A stretch of DNA of 9,293 nucleotides from positions 1-9,293 of the forward strand of contig CAYRDY010000080.1 in the NCBI GenBank assembly GCA_964423195.1, in the 5' to 3' direction. The notes under the pieces are model-generated. The model ran no database searches. It saw only the letters and a list, made by a program, of their open reading frames with translations, and was not told where the DNA came from. Both the position numbers and the translations under genes were made by a program. This stretch comes from CAKRHR01 sp964423195. Its GTDB lineage: Bacteria > Bacillota > Clostridia > Lachnospirales > Lachnospiraceae. Of the stretch, positions 6,061 to 9,293 are shown piece by piece; position 1 is the first letter of the stretch, and each line of letters opens with the position of its first letter.

Positions 6061-6690
6061 CTATAAAAACGGATTATATTTCTTCTCAAACCCCAGGGTT
6101 GTCGCCCCGCCGTGACCTGGCAGGACCTGGGTGTCATCCTCATACTGAACGAACAGTTTCTCCCTGATGGAACGGACAAGCTGGCTCATGCTGCCGGTCG
6201 GCAGGTCTGTCCTGCCCACAGAGCCCTCAAACAGCGTATCCCCGGCAAACAGTTTTTTTACCTGCGGCATATAGTAACAGACGCTACCTGCCGTGTGCCC
6301 CGGCGTGGCCGTCACTTCAAACACCATCCCGCCGAAAGTAAGGCGCTGTCCGTCCCTCACAAAGCAATCGCCGGAAATGCTGATCCGCTCGCCGATCATA
6401 TCGCAGCCGTTGAGCTGCGGATCCCGCATCAGTTCATTCTCCTGTTCCGACAGCCAGACCTGGATCCCGTAGCGGTCGCGCACCTCAGGCACCGCCAGGA
6501 TATGATCAAAATGCCCGTGCGTCAGCAGGATTGCCAGCGGCTTCAGCTGCTTTTCGCTGATATAATCAAAAATTCTCTGGGCATTGTCCGCGGGATCAAT
6601 GATCACAGCCTCTCTCGTCTCGTCATTCGACACGATATAACAGTTTGTTTCCACCATACCAAGTATCATTGAATGAATCGTTATCTGCAT
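6061..6690 (-). CDS. Metallo-beta-lactamase-fold hydrolase, glyoxalase II-like
   Basis: 209 residues, the usual size for small MBL-fold hydrolases in Firmicutes. The HxHxDH motif THGHFDH gives His58, His60, Asp62 and His63. Further metal ligands are His132 in TPGHTAGS, Asp151 in FAGDTLF and His193 in LPGHGG, so the whole dinuclear metal site is present. GRTDLPTGS is typical of the glyoxalase II-like branch. These cytoplasmic enzymes hydrolyse thioesters such as S-lactoylglutathione or related thiol adducts; the substrate here is unknown. The start is ATG 6690, with AAAGGGG seven bases upstream. An in-frame ATG at 6762 would add 24 residues, but it lies in the tandem repeat array and the extra residues are not family-like. 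It sits between rel and hemZ, a common clostridial arrangement. Confidence 0.93.
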   Translation of the reverse strand: MQITIHSMILGMVETNCYIVSNDETREAVIIDPADNAQRIFDYISEKQLKPLAILLTHGHFDHILAVPEVRDRYGIQVWLSEQENELMRDPQLNGCDMIGERISISGDCFVRDGQRLTFGGMVFEVTATPGHTAGSVCYYMPQVKKLFAGDTLFEGSVGRTDLPTGSMSQLVRSIREKLFVQYEDDTQVLPGHGGATTLGFEKKYNPFL

Positions 6691-6697
6691 ATAAAAA

Positions 6698-6704
6698 CCC
6701 CTTT
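6698..6704 (-). promoter_or_regulatory. Shine-Dalgarno deciding the MBL hydrolase start
   Basis: AAAGGGG on the minus strand, seven bases before ATG 6690. It supports this start over the longer reading from 6762, which would begin inside repeat DNA. Confidence 0.65.
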
Positions 6705-6730
6705 GATCTACGGCGAAACGCCGCGCGGAA

Positions 6731-6951
6731 AGCCATGCGCATTTAACCGCGTGTGCGCTCATTTGCCCGCGCGTGCGCTCATTTACCCGCGCGTGCNNNN
6801 NNNNNNNNNNNNNNNNNNNNNNNNNNNNNNNNNNNNNNNNNNNNNNNNNNNNNNNNNNNNNNNNNNNNNNNNNNNNNNNNNNNNNNNNNNNNNNNNCCCG
6901 CGCGTGCGCTCATTTACCCGCGCGTGCACGCATTTACCCGCGCGTGCGCTC
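6731..6951. repeat. 20-bp tandem repeat array at the rel 3' end, interrupted by an assembly gap
   Basis: The plus-strand unit is gcgtgcgctcatttacccgc. Left of the gap: a degenerate copy (6731-6750), near-perfect copies at 6751-6770 and 6771-6790, and a partial at 6791-6796. Right of the gap: a partial (6897-6901), full copies at 6902-6921 and 6922-6941 (the second with cacgc in place of cgctc), and a partial at 6942-6951. Copies are contiguous without spacers, so this is not CRISPR. Each unit holds an 11-base alternating purine/pyrimidine GC-rich tract. The last five rel codons and its stop lie in the rightmost units. The unit length is not a multiple of three, so reading frame is not kept. 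The true copy number is unknown. Confidence 0.92.
6797..6896. other. Assembly gap, 100 N
   Basis: Exactly 100 undetermined bases, the usual placeholder for a scaffold gap of unknown length. Identical repeat units flank both sides, so assembly failure inside the tandem array is the simplest cause. The repeat phase on the two sides does not fit 100 bases, so the number should not be read as a measured distance. Confidence 0.97.
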
Positions 6952-9255
6952 TATGTCATAGACAAAATCCAGCGTCCGCAGCTGGTCGGCCACTTTCTGG
7001 AGCTGGCTGCGCCCGCGCACGTCAAACCCGACATTGATGGTCGCCGTCTGATTCTTGCCCGGACGGCTGGAGATCGTGTTGACATTGATGTTGCGCTCGG
7101 AAAACACCTTGGCGATCTCCACCAGCACCCCGACCTTGTCCTGCACATAGATATTCAGTTCCGCCTTGTAAAGTTCCTTGTTGTCGCCGTCATCCTGCCA
7201 TTCGGCCTCGATCAGGCGGCTGCGCTCATCCTCATCAATATTCATCACATTGATGCAGTCCGTCCGATGGATGGAAATGCCGCGGCCCCTGGTGACATAG
7301 CCGACGATCTCATCGCCCGGCACCGGATTGCAGCACTTTGAAAACCGCACGGCCACATCGTGAATACCCTTGACGACAATGCCGCCGTGACTCCTGGCCT
7401 GCTGCGGCCTGGCGCCAACCACCGCTTTCGTCTGGGACAGCTGCTCCAACACCTGCGCGTCTGTCTCCGTCTGTTTGACATGCTTTCTGTGCTCCTCCAC
7501 CAGACGGTTGACCACCTGGCCCTCTTTCAGCCCGCCGTGGCCGATGGCGGCGCAGACGGCGTCCCAGTTCTGAAAGCCGTATTTTTTTGTCGCCGCGGCG
7601 ATATACTCCGGTTTGGAGATCTCCGAAAAATTAATATTTTTCGATTTACAATATTTGTCGATCAGATCCTTGCCGCGGATAATATTTTCTTCCTTGAACT
7701 CCGTCTTGAACCACTGATTGATCTTATTTTTCGCCTGGGCGCTCTTGACAATGGACAGCCAGTCACGGCTCGGCCCCTTGGAATTCTGCGAGGTGATGAT
7801 CTCGATGCGGTCGCCGTTCTGGATCTGATAATCGATATTGACCAGACGGCCGTTGGCCCTGGCGCCCACCATCTTGTTGCCGACAGCGGAATGGATGCTG
7901 TAGGCAAAATCAATCGGCGTGGAACCGGTCGGCAGCGTCTTCACATCGCCCGCCGGCGTGAAACAGTAGACGCTCTCGGAGAACAGATCGAGGTCATTTT
8001 TGAGCAGGCTTAAAAATTCGCGGTTGTCGGACATATCGCGCTGCCACTCAAGGATCTGCCGCAGCCACGTCAGCTTGGCCTCCTCGCGGGTCTCGTTGTT
8101 GATGCCGTGCGGATCCTCCTTGTATTTCCAGTGGGCGGCGATGCCGTACTCCGCCGTCTTGTGCATCTCGAAAGTGCGGATCTGGATCTCAAACGGTTTG
8201 CCGGTCGGGCCGATCAGCGTCGTGTGGAGCGACTGGTACATATTTTGCTTCGGCATGGCGATATAATCCTTAAAGCGCCCCGGAATCGGCGTGTATTTCT
8301 CGTGTATCAGCCCCAGGGCGGCATAGCAGTCCTTGATGGAATCCACGATGATGCGCACCGCGAACAGATCATAGATCTGGTCGAGTGTCTTGTTCTGGTT
8401 GTACATTTTCTTGTAAATGCTGAAAAAATGCTTGACGCGGCCGCTGACCTCACAGCGGATGCCGCCCTGCTTCATCACCTCGGAGACCTCATCCACAATG
8501 CCCTCGACCATTTCCTCTCGCTCGCTCTTCCTGGAAGCGATCTTCTCCGCGAGGTCATAATAGGCGGCAGGGTCGAGATAGCGCAGCGCCAGGTCGTCAA
8601 GCTCCACCTTGATCTTGGAAATGCCGAGCCGCTGGGCAATCGGCGCGTAGATATCCATGGTCTCACGCGCCTTCTCTTTCTGCTTCTCCGGGCTCATATA
8701 CTTGAGCGTGCGCATATTGTGCAGCCGGTCCGCCAGCTTGATCAGAATCACGCGGATATCCTTGGCCATCGCCAGAAACATCTTGCGCAGATTTTCAGCC
8801 TGCACCTCGATCTTGTCCGCGGAGTAGGACAGCTGGCCGAGTTTTGTCACCCCGTCGACGATCAGGGCCACTTCCTGGCCAAACATGGCCGTGATATCCT
8901 CCGATGTCACGTCCGTGTCCTCGACCACATCATGCAGGAGGCCGCCGATGATCGTCTCCTTGTCGAGCTCCAGATCAGCCAGAATGATGGCGACACACAG
9001 CGGATGAATGATATACGGCTCGCCCGATTTGCGCTTCTGCCCGCGATGCGCCTCGTCCGCGACATGAAATGCCTTCTCGATCTGACTGACATCCGCGGAC
9101 GGATGGTATTTCTTGACCTTATCGATCAGCTGCGCATAGAGCGCCTCCGGGGACGTAAAATCCTGCGTGGCAGGCAGCTCATCGCTGTCGCTGCCGATCA
9201 CGTCCACATCAAAAACCTTTTTATAATCCTTCGCCTCAAAATATTCATCAGCCAT
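6934..9255 (-). CDS. rel: Bifunctional (p)ppGpp synthetase/hydrolase, Rel/RelA/SpoT family
   Basis: 773 residues with the full long-RSH layout; makes and degrades (p)ppGpp in the stringent response. HD hydrolase domain (about 50-200): His84 in YIIHP, His108-Asp109 in LLHDVVEDT and Asp176 in LADRLHNMRT, all catalytic residues present. Synthetase domain (about 270-380): RVKHFFSIYKKM, Asp296 in YDLFAVR, GRFKDYIAMPK, and Glu356 in FEIQIRT, so both activities are predicted. The TGS domain is at about 428-490, the conserved-cysteine domain at about 630-675 (Cys641-Cys642 in KCCNPVPGD, Cys667) and the ACT domain at about 698-773. The start chosen is ATG 9255, with GGTGA just upstream; GTG 9267 is in frame, and the frame stays open to the window edge, so the N-terminus is uncertain by some codons. 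The final codons (ERTRG) and TAA lie within a 20-bp tandem repeat array. Confidence 0.96.
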   Translation of the reverse strand: MADEYFEAKDYKKVFDVDVIGSDSDELPATQDFTSPEALYAQLIDKVKKYHPSADVSQIEKAFHVADEAHRGQKRKSGEPYIIHPLCVAIILADLELDKETIIGGLLHDVVEDTDVTSEDITAMFGQEVALIVDGVTKLGQLSYSADKIEVQAENLRKMFLAMAKDIRVILIKLADRLHNMRTLKYMSPEKQKEKARETMDIYAPIAQRLGISKIKVELDDLALRYLDPAAYYDLAEKIASRKSEREEMVEGIVDEVSEVMKQGGIRCEVSGRVKHFFSIYKKMYNQNKTLDQIYDLFAVRIIVDSIKDCYAALGLIHEKYTPIPGRFKDYIAMPKQNMYQSLHTTLIGPTGKPFEIQIRTFEMHKTAEYGIAAHWKYKEDPHGINNETREEAKLTWLRQILEWQRDMSDNREFLSLLKNDLDLFSESVYCFTPAGDVKTLPTGSTPIDFAYSIHSAVGNKMVGARANGRLVNIDYQIQNGDRIEIITSQNSKGPSRDWLSIVKSAQAKNKINQWFKTEFKEENIIRGKDLIDKYCKSKNINFSEISKPEYIAAATKKYGFQNWDAVCAAIGHGGLKEGQVVNRLVEEHRKHVKQTETDAQVLEQLSQTKAVVGARPQQARSHGGIVVKGIHDVAVRFSKCCNPVPGDEIVGYVTRGRGISIHRTDCINVMNIDEDERSRLIEAEWQDDGDNKELYKAELNIYVQDKVGVLVEIAKVFSERNINVNTISSRPGKNQTATINVGFDVRGRSQLQKVADQLRTLDFVYDIERTRG

Positions 9256-9293
9256 ATGCTCACCCACTTTCTCTGTGAAGCTGACATATTCCC

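Noticed and set aside
6711..6723. Hairpin CGGCG-AAA-CGCCG before the MBL hydrolase gene
   Set aside because: Only five pairs and no adjacent U-run in either direction, so it is not convincing as a terminator; chance formation is likely in such GC-rich DNA.
6731..6951. Possible CRISPR array
   Set aside because: The 20-bp units abut directly with no unique spacers, and no cas genes are in the window.
6673..7341. Plus-strand open frame across the repeat array and N run
   Set aside because: It reads through undetermined bases and low-complexity repeat (HLPARA-type peptide) and then antisense to rel; not evidence of a protein.
9260..9293. Possible 3' end of a gene upstream of rel, stop TGA at 9260-9262
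   Set aside because: Only about 10 codons are visible, too few to identify or even to establish as coding; rel's own frame is also open to the edge.

Overview
The window is a GC-rich stretch from a draft genome, and every gene I support lies on the minus strand. The protein families and gene order point to an anaerobic Firmicute of the class Clostridia, most likely Lachnospiraceae or a close relative. The basis is the look of the Rel, HemZ and membrane pyrophosphatase proteins and the rel / metallo-hydrolase / hemZ neighbourhood. No 16S or other decisive marker is present. A run of exactly 100 N shows a scaffold gap of unknown true size.

In transcription order (right to left): rel, the bifunctional (p)ppGpp synthetase/hydrolase (9255-6934), begins near the window edge. 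Its stop codon lies inside a 20-bp tandem repeat array that contains the gap. Next come a glyoxalase-II-like metallo-beta-lactamase-fold hydrolase (6690-6061) and hemZ, a radical-SAM coproporphyrinogen dehydrogenase-like protein (6009-4234). HemZ carries two separate in-frame tandem repeat expansions in its N-terminal region. A likely sigma-A promoter with a palindrome in its spacer precedes hppA, a K+-dependent-type membrane ion-pumping pyrophosphatase (4164-2209). A second likely promoter at 2082-2054 drives a compact operon of a hotdog-fold acyl-CoA thioesterase (1995-1525), a Fur-family metalloregulator (1403-966) and a YbhJ-type aconitase-family hydratase (973 to the left edge, truncated). 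The regulator and hydratase overlap by 8 nt and look translationally coupled.

The genes are mostly housekeeping: stringent response, tetrapyrrole-type radical chemistry, pyrophosphate-driven ion pumping, and a metal-responsive unit next to an Fe-S hydratase. I see no phage, transposon, CRISPR, toxin-antitoxin or defence system.

What stands out is repeat growth. Three loci show direct-repeat expansion: the rel 3' end (20-bp units), hemZ (42/45-bp units and a 21/42-bp heptapeptide array) and the thioesterase 3' end (two copies 66 bp apart). At rel and the thioesterase the repeat overlaps the end of the gene; in hemZ the repeats keep frame. This suggests a lineage prone to minisatellite growth, and it is the most distinctive feature of the window.
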